This document shows, one piece after another, positions 15,874 through 23,968 of a stretch of DNA of 64,000 nt (its first letter is position 1; each line of letters begins with the position of its first letter). The position numbers were made by a program, and so were the translations under genes. Where the stretch lies: contig NZ_BMVR01000005.1 in the NCBI RefSeq assembly GCF_014650815.1, positions 62,001 through 126,000 on the forward strand, read 5' to 3'. The notes under the pieces are model-generated. The model did not search any database and was not told where the DNA came from. It worked only from the letters and a program-made list of their open reading frames with translations. This stretch comes from Streptomyces flavofungini (GTDB lineage Bacteria > Actinomycetota > Actinomycetes > Streptomycetales > Streptomycetaceae).

Positions 15874-16794
15874 TCAGCGGCTCAGCGCCGTCTCGCGGTC
15901 CGCGCGGGACAGCTTCTCGGGGTTGCGTACGGCGTAGAGGCCCGTGATGAGGCCGCCCTCGACGCGTACCGCGATGACGGAGTCGATCACGTCGCCCGTG
16001 TGCAGGATCAGGGCCGGATGGCCGTTGACCTGCGCAGGCCGCAGGGTCGCGGACGTGAGCCTGCCGAGGACGTGCGCCACCTGTCCGGCGCCCACGACGG
16101 GTTCGAGGGCGGCTCGTACGACGCCGCCGCCGTCGGTCACGAGGACGACGTCGGGCGCGATCAGGTCGAGCAGACGCCGCAGGTCGCCCGTCTCGATCGC
16201 CTGCTGGAAGGCGGCGAGCGCACCACGGGACTCGGCCGGGGAGACGACCTCGCGTGGTCGGCGGGCGGCGACGTGGGTGCGAGCGCGGTGGGCGATCTGG
16301 CGGACGGCGGCCGGGGACTTGTCGACGGCCCGGGCGATCTCGTCGTAGCCGAGGTCGAAGACGTCACGCAGGACGAACACGGCCCGTTCGGTCGGGCCGA
16401 GCGTCTCCAGTACGAGCAGCATCGCCATCGAGACGCTGTCGGCCAGCTCGACGTCGTCCGCCACGTCGGGCGCGGTCAGCAGCGGTTCGGGGAGCCAGGG
16501 GCCGACGTAGGACTCCTTGCGCCGACGCAGCGTACGCAGCCGGGTGAGCGCCTGCCGGGTGGTGATCCGCACCAGGAACGCGCGGTGGTCGCGCACGGTG
16601 TCGTGGTCGACGCCCGCCCAGCGCAGCCAGGTCTCCTGGAGGACGTCCTCGGCGTCGGCGGCGGAACCGAGCATTTCGTAGGCGATGGTGAAGAGGAGGT
16701 TGCGGTGGCTGAGGAATGCCGCGGTGGCGCCGTCGGCGGGCTCGCCCGGCGCGGCCCGCTCGCCGCGCTCGCCCATCCCTGTCCCCGTTTCCAT
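15874..16794 (-). CDS. ECF41-family sigma factor (SigJ-like)
   Basis: Extracytoplasmic-function sigma factor with a C-terminal SnoaL-like extension. Region 2 (LFTIAYEMLGSAADAEDVLQ, then ETWLRW) and region 4 (TERAVFVLRDVFDLGYDEIA) are clear. The extension ends with GLYAVRNPEKL, matching the conserved NPDKL-type motif that regulates ECF41 factors in place of an anti-sigma factor. A perfect ECF41-type promoter at 16849-16875 rules out starts upstream of it. Candidates are ATG 16794 (used), ATG 16776, or a leaderless GTG at 16842. The divergent carboxymuconolactone decarboxylase gene is its usual genomic partner. Confidence 0.85.
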   Translation of the reverse strand: METGTGMGERGERAAPGEPADGATAAFLSHRNLLFTIAYEMLGSAADAEDVLQETWLRWAGVDHDTVRDHRAFLVRITTRQALTRLRTLRRRKESYVGPWLPEPLLTAPDVADDVELADSVSMAMLLVLETLGPTERAVFVLRDVFDLGYDEIARAVDKSPAAVRQIAHRARTHVAARRPREVVSPAESRGALAAFQQAIETGDLRRLLDLIAPDVVLVTDGGGVVRAALEPVVGAGQVAHVLGRLTSATLRPAQVNGHPALILHTGDVIDSVIAVRVEGGLITGLYAVRNPEKLSRADRETALSR

Positions 16795-16848
16795 CCCCAC
16801 CCCTGCCCCTGCCCTCTGCCCGTTCCCTCGCGGCCGTGTCACGCACAA

Positions 16849-16875
16849 GACGCCGCCCCCGGCCCCCCTGTGACA
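16849..16875 (-). promoter_or_regulatory. ECF41-type autoregulatory promoter
   Basis: On the minus strand TGTCACA (16869-16875), a spacer of exactly 16 bases, and CGTC (16849-16852) match the known ECF41 consensus. The motif reads into the sigma gene. The predicted transcription start, about seven bases on, coincides with the GTG at 16842. Confidence 0.75.
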
Positions 16876-16893
16876 CTCGCGGCCGGTGGCCTG

Positions 16894-16977
16894 TGTCACA
16901 TCGCCGGGCTGTCACAGGATCCGGTCGGGCGGCATCTCGTGGTCGTCAGGACGCCGGGCGGACGCACCGCCCGGCGT
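16894..16977 (+). promoter_or_regulatory. ECF41-like promoter and leader hairpin of the decarboxylase gene
   Basis: Two TGTCACA boxes lie at 16894-16900 and 16910-16916. The second is followed after 16 bases by CATC (16933-16936), one base from the CGTC consensus, so ECF41 control of the downstream gene is likely. A perfect 11-bp hairpin (ACGCCGGGCGG at 16951-16961 with CCGCCCGGCGT at 16967-16977) would sit in the transcript leader, 26 bases before the ATG. Confidence 0.6.
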
Positions 16978-17003
16978 GCGCTGCCACGAGTGAGGAACCC
17001 GCC

Positions 17004-17489
17004 ATGGAACCCCGTATGAACCTGTTCGCGACCGACCTCGGCACCAGGATCGGCAAGCGGATCCACGCCGTCAGCCAGGTGATCCAGGAGTCGTCCCTGC
17101 CGAAGCCGACCCAGGAGCTGGTGCAGCTGCGCGCCAGCCAGCTGAACGGCTGCGGCTTCTGCGTCGACATCCACGCCAAGGACGCGGCGGCGGCCGGTGA
17201 GACGTCGGCGCGGCTGGCCCTGGTGGCGGCGTGGCGCCACTCCACGGTGTTCACGGAGGCCGAGCGGGCCGCGTTGGCGCTCACCGAGGAGGGCACGCGC
17301 ATCACCGACGCGCACGCAGGCGTCTCCGACGAGACCTGGTCACGGGTGCGCGAGCACTACGACGACGACCAGGCCATCGCCCTGGTCTCCCTGATAGCCA
17401 TGATCAACGCAACGAACCGCCTCGGCGTGATCCTGGACAACCAGGGCGGGGCGTACGAGCCCGGGAACCTGGCCACGATCGCGAACTGA
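17004..17489 (+). CDS. Carboxymuconolactone decarboxylase/AhpD-like protein
   Basis: Protein of 161 aa of the AhpD-like fold. The redox CxxC with trailing His is present (LNGCGFCVDIHAKDA), pointing to peroxidase or thiol-redox activity rather than ring decarboxylation. The ATG at 17004 fits the domain start and follows GTGAGGAA. It is divergent from the ECF41 sigma factor and carries the matching promoter boxes, the standard pairing for this sigma group; it is the probable main target. Confidence 0.85.
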   Translation: MEPRMNLFATDLGTRIGKRIHAVSQVIQESSLPKPTQELVQLRASQLNGCGFCVDIHAKDAAAAGETSARLALVAAWRHSTVFTEAERAALALTEEGTRITDAHAGVSDETWSRVREHYDDDQAIALVSLIAMINATNRLGVILDNQGGAYEPGNLATIAN

Positions 17490-17613
17490 GCGTCGGCCGT
17501 CCCGCGGGCCGAGGGGTTCGGCGGCCGTACCGGCGGCACCGGTCCCCTCGGTCGCTGGGCGTAGGCCCCGCGCCCCATGCGCCCCGGGAACCCGCTGGCT
17601 AGGGTCGGCTCCC

Positions 17614-18075
17614 ATGCAGACCACGGGAAACGTCCGGCGCGAGGCGGCGGAGCGCAAGCGCGACACTCTGGAGCGGCTCGCCGTCGAGCGGGATGTGTGG
17701 GTGTCGACGGGTCACCCTGAACGCGGGCCGCACCAGGTGCCGTTGTGGTTCCTGTGGGACGGGCGGGCGGTGTGGATGTGTACCGGCGCCACGTCCGCGA
17801 CGGCGCGGAACGTCCGGGCGGAGCCGCGGGTGCGGCTCGCGTTGCCGGACACCTTCGATGTGGTGCTGCTGCAGGGGGAGGCGGAGTGCTTTCCGGACCG
17901 GGAGGTCCCGGGGGAGGCGGCGGAGGCCTTCGCGGCCAAGTTCGGGTGGGACCCTCGCGCGGAGGAGGGGGCCTTTCTGTACGTCAGGGTGGTGCCGAGG
18001 ACGGTGCGCGCCTGGCGCGGTGAGCCGGAGCTGCGCGGGCGGGTCATCATGCGCGACGGGGAGTGGCAGGGCTGA
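17614..18075 (+). CDS. Pyridoxamine-phosphate-oxidase-like flavin-binding protein
   Basis: Split-barrel protein of 153 aa of the FMN/F420-binding PNPOx-like type: ERDVWVSTGHPERGPHQVPL, WFLWDGRAVWMCTGATSATA and RNVRAEPRVRLALPDTFDVV. Substrate and cofactor are not readable from sequence. TAGGGT at 17600-17605 ends eight bases before the ATG and there is no ribosome site, so the message is probably leaderless. Confidence 0.75.
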   Translation: MQTTGNVRREAAERKRDTLERLAVERDVWVSTGHPERGPHQVPLWFLWDGRAVWMCTGATSATARNVRAEPRVRLALPDTFDVVLLQGEAECFPDREVPGEAAEAFAAKFGWDPRAEEGAFLYVRVVPRTVRAWRGEPELRGRVIMRDGEWQG

Positions 18076-18138
18076 CGGGGAGGGGCAGGGCCAGCCGTCG
18101 GCACGCTCCGGCTCGGGTCGCGCCTTGCCCTCTGCCCC

Positions 18139-18663
18139 TCACCCCTTGACGGCCTCCGCGATCCGCAGGGCGGCCTCGGCGGGCGTGCGGCGGGTGGTGT
18201 CGATGACCTCGGCCTCGGCGTGCAGCCAGGTGCGGGCGGCCTCGGCGTACGGCTCCAGGTACTGGAGGCGGAACGGGGAGTCGGGGCCGACGACGGTGTC
18301 GCCCGCGATGCGTTCGCGGAGGGTGTCCTGGTCGGCGTGCAGGACGAAGTGCCGTACGGGAATGTCGTGTCGGGCGAGGCCTGTGGTGATCTCGCGCCAG
18401 TACTGCTCGACCAGGACGGTCATGGGCATCACGAGGGTGCCGCCGGTGTAGTCGAGCACGTGCCGCGCGGTCTCGACGACGAGCGGCCGCCACGGCGGCC
18501 AGTCCTGGAAGTTGCCCGTCCAGGGCAGCCCCGGCGTGATGTCCATGAGCGTCTCGCCGACCTTCTCGGCGTCGAACACCCGTGAATCCGGGAGCAGTTG
18601 CTGCACGAGCGCACTGGTCGTCGTCTTGCCCGCACCATGGGTTCCGTTGAGCCATACGATCAT
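18139..18663 (-). CDS. TmrB-like P-loop ATPase
   Basis: Protein of 174 aa starting with a P-loop (IVWLNGTHGAGKTTTSALVQ). The landmarks FDAEKVGETL, NFQDWPPWRPLV, GTLVMPMTVLVEQYWREITT and RHFVLHADQDTLRERI follow those I recall for Bacillus TmrB, which gives tunicamycin resistance. The length is near that family's. Whether it acts on tunicamycin here is unknown. It faces the PNPOx-like gene convergently. Confidence 0.72.
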   Translation of the reverse strand: MIVWLNGTHGAGKTTTSALVQQLLPDSRVFDAEKVGETLMDITPGLPWTGNFQDWPPWRPLVVETARHVLDYTGGTLVMPMTVLVEQYWREITTGLARHDIPVRHFVLHADQDTLRERIAGDTVVGPDSPFRLQYLEPYAEAARTWLHAEAEVIDTTRRTPAEAALRIAEAVKG

Positions 18664-18749
18664 GGATCGACGCTAACTCGGGGGCGGGCCGCGGGGGCGG
18701 GGCGGTGAAAAACGGGTACGGCTTCGGCACGCCCCGGTGACATGGCGCA

Positions 18750-18776
18750 CTTTTGCAAGCGGTGTGCTTGCAAAAG
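18750..18776. promoter_or_regulatory. Perfect inverted-repeat operator before the XRE gene
   Basis: CTTTTGCAAGC (18750-18760) and GCTTGCAAAAG (18766-18776) are perfect 11-bp arms around GGTGT. It lies 28 bp before the XRE regulator ATG, in an otherwise GC-rich gap. Autoregulation by the XRE protein is the simplest reading. Confidence 0.8.
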
Positions 18777-18803
18777 TTAGCGGGAGGGGTGCAGTATCGA
18801 CGC

Positions 18804-19382
18804 ATGGCATCGCTCAACGTCGGCAATCTCGGTGAGTACCTGCGCGAACAGCGGCGCACCGCGCAGCTGTCGCTCCGGCAGCTCGCCGATGCCGCCGGGG
18901 TGTCCAATCCGTATCTGAGCCAGATCGAGCGCGGGCTGCGCAAGCCGAGCGCCGAGGTTCTGCAGCAGGTCGCCAAGGCGCTCAGGATCTCCGCCGAGAC
19001 GTTGTACGTCCGGGCCGGGATCCTCGACGAGAAGGAGCGGGACGAGCTGGAGACGCGCGCCGTCATCCTCGCCGACCCGTCCATCAACGAGCGGCAGAAG
19101 CAGGTGCTGCTGCAGATCTACGAGTCGTTCCGCAAGGAGAACGGCTTCGCGACCTCCGCGTACGCGGACGGCAGCGCCGAGGGCGCGTCGTACGACGACG
19201 TCCACGGCCCGGACACCCTCGCTGACGGCTCCCGCACGGCCGACGGCAGTGATGCACCACCCGCAGGCAAGCAACCCTCGGGGAAGCGGTCTTCGGGCAG
19301 CAAGAAGGCTTCCAGCGGCAAGAAGCCCGCGGCCGGCGGCAACGAGTCCGCGGGCCGCAGTGAGAAGTCTTCCGACCAGTAG
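18804..19382 (+). CDS. XRE-family regulator with a Lys/Ser-rich tail
   Basis: Protein of 192 aa. The N-terminal 65 residues are a Cro/CI helix-turn-helix (LGEYLREQRRTAQLSLRQLA, then GVSNPYLSQIERGLRKPS). A central helical part (NERQKQVLLQIYESF) follows. The last 60 residues are low-complexity Lys/Ser/Gly (KQPSGKRSSGSKKASSGKKP), like a histone or HBHA tail. The ATG at 18804 matches the domain edge. It is 37 bp upstream of the HBHA-like gene, whose product also ends in a Lys-rich tail, so the two are probably one operon. Confidence 0.8.
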   Translation: MASLNVGNLGEYLREQRRTAQLSLRQLADAAGVSNPYLSQIERGLRKPSAEVLQQVAKALRISAETLYVRAGILDEKERDELETRAVILADPSINERQKQVLLQIYESFRKENGFATSAYADGSAEGASYDDVHGPDTLADGSRTADGSDAPPAGKQPSGKRSSGSKKASSGKKPAAGGNESAGRSEKSSDQ

Positions 19383-19419
19383 TCCCCGAGCTGACGTGAA
19401 TCCGGGAGGACCATTCACC

Positions 19420-20055
19420 ATGCCCATCACCGACGACGTGCGCAAGACCATCACCGACCCCAAGCCCCTGTACTTCGTCGCCGGCAGCGCCGAACTGGCG
19501 TACCAGCAGGCCAAGAAGGTGCCCGGCCTCATCGAGCAGCTCGCCGCCGAGGCCCCGGCGCGGATCGACGCCGTCCGCAACACCGACCCCAAGGAAGTCC
19601 AGGACAAGGCCGCCGCCCGTGCCAAGGAGGCGCGTGAGGTCATCCAGTCCCGGGTCGGCGGCTTCATCAGCAACCTCGACACCGACCTGAAGAAGATCGG
19701 CGAGGGCGCCCAGGACCTGGCGTTGCGCGGCGTCGGCGTCGCCTTCGAGTACGCCGTCCAGGCGCGCGAGAAGTACGACCAGGTCGCCGAGCACGGCGAG
19801 CAGACCGTCCGCGCCTGGCGCGGCGAGGCCGCCGAGGGGCTCTCCGAGCTGGCCGAGACCGTCGAGCCGGACGCCGTCGACGACGAGGGCGCCGCCCAGG
19901 GCGCGTCGGCCGAGCAGTCCGCCGCGTCCACGGACGCGGGCGACAGCGGGGCCCAGGGCTCCGCCCGCAAGACCACCGCTGCCAAGAAGACCGCCGCGGA
20001 CAAGCCCGCCGCCAAGAAGACGACGGCGAAGAAGACCACGCCGCCCACCAAGTAG
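19420..20055 (+). CDS. HBHA-like (heparin-binding haemagglutinin-type) protein
   Basis: Protein of 211 aa. Residues 1-140 are strongly helical and probably coiled coil (AELAYQQAKKVPGLIEQLAA, then AREVIQSRVGGFISNLDTDL). The C-terminus is a Lys/Ala/Thr repeat (KTTAAKKTAADKPAAKKTTA), the architecture of mycobacterial HBHA. There is no signal peptide, as in HBHA. Adhesion is not expected in a soil organism; membrane-lipid or nucleoid association is equally possible. GGGAGGA before the ATG at 19420 supports the start. Confidence 0.72.
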   Translation: MPITDDVRKTITDPKPLYFVAGSAELAYQQAKKVPGLIEQLAAEAPARIDAVRNTDPKEVQDKAAARAKEAREVIQSRVGGFISNLDTDLKKIGEGAQDLALRGVGVAFEYAVQAREKYDQVAEHGEQTVRAWRGEAAEGLSELAETVEPDAVDDEGAAQGASAEQSAASTDAGDSGAQGSARKTTAAKKTAADKPAAKKTTAKKTTPPTK

Positions 20056-20103
20056 TCGCCCCCTGGGGAGACGAGCGGGCGTCCCGTTGTGAGGCGCCGC
20101 GTC

Positions 20104-20132
20104 GGGCCGGGCACTCATGGAGTGTCCGGCCC
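20104..20132 (+). terminator. Hairpin terminator after the HBHA-like gene
   Basis: GGGCCGGGCACTC (20104-20116) pairs with GAGTGTCCGGCCC (20120-20132) around a three-base loop, with a single G-U pair in RNA. It would end the XRE-HBHA transcript. Confidence 0.7.
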
Positions 20133-20190
20133 GTTGTTCGGGTAGCGGGTACGGTGACTGCGTACGTCGCGTAGGGACTCGCCGAGACTG

Positions 20191-20541
20191 GTGGTGGACG
20201 TTGTGCTGATGCAGGGGTTCTCGAACCTCATGTGGCTGCTGTCGCTGGCCCTGATCGCGTTCAGCGGCTTCGCGCTGCTCGACGCCGCGATCCGGCGCGA
20301 GGACGCCTATCGCGCGGCGGACAAGAAGACCAAGCCGTTCTGGCTGATCATCCTCGGGCTCGCCTTCGTGGTGAACCTGATCTTCAACATCCTGTCGTTC
20401 CTGCCCATCATCGGCCTCATCGCGACCATCGTGTACATGGTCGACGTGCGGCCCGCGCTGCGGCAGATCACCGGCGGGGGTGGCGGCCGCCGCGGTTCCA
20501 GCAGCGACGGTCCGTACGGGCCGTACAACGGCGGTCGGTGA
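20191..20541 (+). CDS. DUF2516-family membrane protein
   Basis: Small membrane protein of up to 116 aa with two hydrophobic segments (LMWLLSLALIAFSGFALLDA and LIILGLAFVVNLIFNILSFL, then PIIGLIATIVYMV) and the conserved EDAYRAADKKTKPFW loop of DUF2516. The C-terminus is Gly/Ser-rich. Function unknown. Possible starts are GTG 20191, GTG 20194, GTG 20203 and ATG 20209; the homology-like region begins near the last two. Confidence 0.75.
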   Translation: MVDVVLMQGFSNLMWLLSLALIAFSGFALLDAAIRREDAYRAADKKTKPFWLIILGLAFVVNLIFNILSFLPIIGLIATIVYMVDVRPALRQITGGGGGRRGSSSDGPYGPYNGGR

Positions 20542-20571
20542 GGGACGGGGCCAGCGTGCCCGGTCTACGGG

Positions 20572-22179
20572 TCAGCGTGCCCGGTCGAGCAGCAATACCG
20601 CCACGTCGTCCGTCAGGTCGCCGCCGTTGAGGTCCCTGACCTCGTTCACGGACGCCTCCAGGAGCGCGTCGCCCCGCAGGCCCGCCGCCATCTTGCGGCG
20701 CACCAGCTCCACCATGCCGTCCTGCCCGAGCCGCTGGTTGCCCTCGCCGATCCGGCCCTCGATCAGGCCGTCCGTGTACAGCATCAGGCTCCAGCTGCCG
20801 CCGAGTTCCACCTGGCGGCGCGGCCAGCGGGCGCGCGGCAGCAGGCCGAGCGCGGGGCCCCCGTTGTCGTACGGGAGCAGCTCCGCGGGGCGGCCCGGGC
20901 GCGCTATCAGCGGTGACGGGTGTCCGGCCAGGCACAGGCCGGCCCGGCGGCCGTCCGGCGCGATGTCCACCGTGCACAGCGTCGCGAAGATCTCCTCGTT
21001 GGCCCGCTCGTGCTCCAGGACCCGCTGCAGCGTGGACAGCAGCTCGTCGCCGCACAGGCCCGCGAAGGTCAGCGCCCGCCAGGCGATGCGCAGCTCCACG
21101 CCGAGCGCCGCCTCGTCCGGGCCGTGCCCGCAGACGTCGCCGATCATCACGTGCACGGAGCCGTCGGGCATCCGCACCGTGTCGTAGAAGTCGCCGCCGA
21201 GCAGCGCGCGGGAGCGGCCGGGACGGTAGTGGGCGGCGAAGCGCAGCGGTGAGCCTTCGAGGAGCGGCGTCGGCAGCAGGCCCCGCTCCAGGCGGGCGTT
21301 CTCCTGCGCGCGCAGCCGGGACTCGGTGAGCTGGCGCTGGGCGGCGTCGGCGCGCTTGCGCTCCACCGCGTACCGGATGGCGCGGCTCAGCAGGCGGCCG
21401 TCCAGCTCCTCGCGCAGCAGGTAGTCCTGCGCGCCGACGCCCACGGCCTGGGCGCCGATCTCGGCGTCGCCGGACGCGGTGAGCGCGAGGACGGCGTGGC
21501 GCGGGGCGAGGCGCAGGACATGCTTGAGGACGGCCAGCTCGTCGGGGGCGGCGTCGGCGGCGCTGTCGCGGTCCTTGCCGTTGGGGGCTTCGGGGGCGGG
21601 GGAGCCGCCGTGGTTGCTGAGGCTGCCGTGGTTGCCGGGGCTGGTGGAGCCGGTGGGGCCGCCCGCGGGGGCGCGGCCGGGCAGGGCCAGGTCAAGGAGG
21701 ATGCAGTGCACGTCGTCCGTGAGCAGCCGCTCGGCCTCGGTGAGGTTGCGGGCGGTGCGGATGCGGATCGGTTTGCCCCCGGAGTCCAGGAGCTCGGGCA
21801 CGCTGAGGGAGCCCGCCGGGTCGTCCTCGATCACCAGCAGGGTGAGCCCGGTGCCGTTGCCCACGGGGTCGCTGGCCACGGGGTCGCTGACCATGGGGTC
21901 GCTCCCTCCGGGGTCGTGGTCCGCGAGGTCGTCGCGTACGAGTGCGTCGCGTACGGCTTCGTCGGGTGCCGGTGCGTCGTGTACGGGGTCGGGGCCTGCG
22001 GGGTCGTGGGCGGTCGGGCTGTGGGTGGTGGGGGTGTGGGCGGCGGTCCGGTCGGTGCCGGTGTCGCCGTCGGCGGTGCGGCCGCCGAGGGGGCCGGTGC
22101 CGTCGGTCGTCGGCGCCGCGTGAGCCTGACCGCCTTCCGCGGCCGGGATCGCTCTCTGCCGCGGTATGGGTACGGGCAT
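20572..22179 (-). CDS. Response-regulator receiver fused to a PP2C/SpoIIE phosphatase
   Basis: Signalling protein of 535 aa. The receiver domain (LTLLVIEDDPAGSLSVPELL, CILLDLALPGRA, AVLALTASGDAEIGAQAVGV) is followed by a PP2C phosphatase (GGDFYDTVRMPDGSVHVMIG, DVCGHGPDEAALGVEL, LYTDGLIEGR, GDLTDDVAVLLLDRA). Such proteins usually dephosphorylate anti-sigma-factor antagonists. Two oddities: the N-terminal 100 residues are Asp/Pro/Ser repeats, and a low-complexity insert of about 45 residues splits the receiver after LALPGRA. The ATG at 22179 has GGGAAGGA upstream. It converges with the DUF2516 gene. Confidence 0.85.
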   Translation of the reverse strand: MPVPIPRQRAIPAAEGGQAHAAPTTDGTGPLGGRTADGDTGTDRTAAHTPTTHSPTAHDPAGPDPVHDAPAPDEAVRDALVRDDLADHDPGGSDPMVSDPVASDPVGNGTGLTLLVIEDDPAGSLSVPELLDSGGKPIRIRTARNLTEAERLLTDDVHCILLDLALPGRAPAGGPTGSTSPGNHGSLSNHGGSPAPEAPNGKDRDSAADAAPDELAVLKHVLRLAPRHAVLALTASGDAEIGAQAVGVGAQDYLLREELDGRLLSRAIRYAVERKRADAAQRQLTESRLRAQENARLERGLLPTPLLEGSPLRFAAHYRPGRSRALLGGDFYDTVRMPDGSVHVMIGDVCGHGPDEAALGVELRIAWRALTFAGLCGDELLSTLQRVLEHERANEEIFATLCTVDIAPDGRRAGLCLAGHPSPLIARPGRPAELLPYDNGGPALGLLPRARWPRRQVELGGSWSLMLYTDGLIEGRIGEGNQRLGQDGMVELVRRKMAAGLRGDALLEASVNEVRDLNGGDLTDDVAVLLLDRAR

Positions 22180-22702
22180 CGTTGGAATCCTTCCCTCCCC
22201 CCGAGGGCATGGCGGGGCGACGGTCGCACGCCCCACCAGACGGGGACCATAGCGTCACCCGGGGCCTGTGTGGAATGCCGTGCCGCACGTGGCCGACGGC
22301 ATATGCCGCATCCTGGACCGCATTTGGGCACGAACCCGGTCCGCCTGGGATGACGAACGTCACGCCTGGAGGGTTGAGCGGGGGGCGGGCTCGTGCGGTG
22401 GGTCACAGGGGGCGGCGGCCGGGGCCCGGCCGGGCGGCGCGGAGTGCGGTGGGTCACAGCGTGCGGGCCGCGTGGCCGACTCCGGCTCGGCTGGCCCGCT
22501 GGGTGCGCTTGGCCTGCCTGGCCCAAGGGGCGCGGTGGGCCCACGGGGCGCGGTGGCCCACGGGGAGCGGTGGCCCACGGGGCCCGCCCGGCCGTCCCGG
22601 TCACCCCAACCGCCCGGCCCGCCCGACCGCCGGGGTCACCCCAACCGCCCGGCCCGCCCGACCGCCCGGGTCACCCCAACCGCCCGGCCCGCCCGGCCGG
22701 GC
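22180..22702. other. Repeat-bearing intergenic stretch
   Basis: The 523 bp between two minus-strand genes contain no convincing gene. The left part has a GTGGGTCACAG motif twice (near 22400 and 22450). The middle has three to four copies of an approximately 18-bp unit containing GCGGTGGCCCACGGGG (22536-22585), and the right end has the 35-bp repeat listed separately. The promoter of the phosphatase gene presumably lies at the left end. Confidence 0.6.
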
Positions 22703-22703
22703 C
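22599..22703. repeat. 35-bp tandem repeat, three copies
   Basis: Units at 22599-22633, 22634-22668 and 22669-22703 begin GGTCACCCCAACCGCCCG and continue with CCCGCCC-rich sequence. The third copy runs into the stop codon of the NlpC/P60 gene, so the array lies immediately 3' of that gene. The length is not a multiple of three and it appears non-coding. Confidence 0.88.
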
Positions 22704-23758
22704 TACTTGTCCGGCCGCACCACCCCGAGTATCTCCATCGACCCCGCCCCCGCGAGCGTCACGTTCCGACCGGGCCGGGGCGCGTGCACGATCGCGCCGT
22801 CGCCCACGTACAGACCGACGTGGCTCGCGTCCTGGTGGTAGATGATCAGGTCGCCGGGGCGCATGTTCTGCACGTCGACGCGCGGGAGCCGCTTCCACTG
22901 CTCCTGCGAGGTGCGCGGGATGGTCTTGCCCGCGGCCGCCCAGGCCTGGGACGTGAGCCCCGAGCAGTCGTACGACTTCGGGCCCTCCGCGCCCCACACA
23001 TAGGGCTTGCCCATCTGTGCCGTGGCGAACGCGATCGCCTTCTTGCCGGGGGAGGTCGCCTTGCCGTTGGCGTCCTTGAGTATGCCGGTGTCCACCCAGG
23101 CCGACTGCTGTCTGAGCGCGGCCTCCTCCTCCAGCTTCCGCAGCCGCTCGCGCTCCTTCTTCTCCAGGCGCGACTCCAGCTTCTCGGCGGTGGCGATCTT
23201 CTTCTTGACCTGCTTCTTCGCCTCGGCCTTGGCCTTGCGGTTCGCCTCCAGCTTCTTCCACTGGGCGGAGGCGTCCTTGGCGTACGTCTTCAAGTCCGCC
23301 TGGGTGCGGCTCATTTCCGTGAGCATCGCCTTGGTGGCGTGCTGGCCCTGGCGCAGTCGGCCCGCGCCGTCGAGGAAGCGGCTCGGGTTCTCGCTGAGCA
23401 GCAGCCGGGCCTCGTCCGGGACACCGCCGCCGCGGTACTGCGCGCGGGCGGCCGCGCCCGCGCGGGCCTTGAGGCGGTCCAGCTTCGTCTGGCCCTTGTC
23501 GATGGATCTCGCGAGCCGGACGATCTCCTCCGACTGCTTCTCGGCCTTCTCCTCCGCGGCGTTGTACGCGTCCGTGGCCGTGCCCGCCTCGCGGTAGAGC
23601 CGCTCGATCTCCTTGCGGACCTTCTCAAGGGATCTGTTCGACGGGGGAGTCGGCTCGGCCGGGCTCGCGAACGCGGTGCCCGGCGCGGTGAGCACCGCGG
23701 CCGCGCACGCGCAGATCAGTGCCACGGCTGTCGTCGTCGAGTGCCCCTTGCCGGTCAC
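22703..23758 (-). CDS. Secreted NlpC/P60 peptidoglycan endopeptidase
   Basis: Cell-wall hydrolase of 351 aa. A signal peptide (TTTAVALICACAAAVLTAPG, then TAFA) precedes a long coiled coil (residues about 45-215, Lys/Glu/Arg-rich), and then a C-terminal NlpC/P60 domain. The catalytic Cys is in SYDCSGLTSQAWAAAG and the His in DASHVGLYVGDG. GTG 23758 is preferred because GGGGGTGG lies just upstream and the signal peptide starts at once; ATG 23821 would add a long charged leader. It likely trims peptide crosslinks at growing tips or septa. The array of 35-bp repeats begins at its stop codon. Confidence 0.85.
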   Translation of the reverse strand: MTGKGHSTTTAVALICACAAAVLTAPGTAFASPAEPTPPSNRSLEKVRKEIERLYREAGTATDAYNAAEEKAEKQSEEIVRLARSIDKGQTKLDRLKARAGAAARAQYRGGGVPDEARLLLSENPSRFLDGAGRLRQGQHATKAMLTEMSRTQADLKTYAKDASAQWKKLEANRKAKAEAKKQVKKKIATAEKLESRLEKKERERLRKLEEEAALRQQSAWVDTGILKDANGKATSPGKKAIAFATAQMGKPYVWGAEGPKSYDCSGLTSQAWAAAGKTIPRTSQEQWKRLPRVDVQNMRPGDLIIYHQDASHVGLYVGDGAIVHAPRPGRNVTLAGAGSMEILGVVRPDK

Positions 23759-23968
23759 GCACGCCACCCCCAAAGCTGATTTACCGTCAGTAACTTCCCG
23801 GCGTTTCCGGGATGGTGCCATGCCGGCGCCGAATGCGACAGAGCCGCGTGACAACTCCGAACTCCCACCCGCAACATGTGACGAACCGCACGCGAAGATC
23901 GTTCCCTGCAGGTCAGGGGGCATGCGTGGGACGAATCCGGCGTTCGGGCCCGGTGCGGCGCCCGGGCT

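Noticed and set aside
23759..23968. Looked for a cyclic-di-AMP (ydaO-type) riboswitch before the NlpC/P60 gene, as found before many Streptomyces wall hydrolases.
   Set aside because: The gap has a small CCCGG/CCGGG hairpin but I could not recognise the conserved riboswitch core. A covariance-model search would decide.
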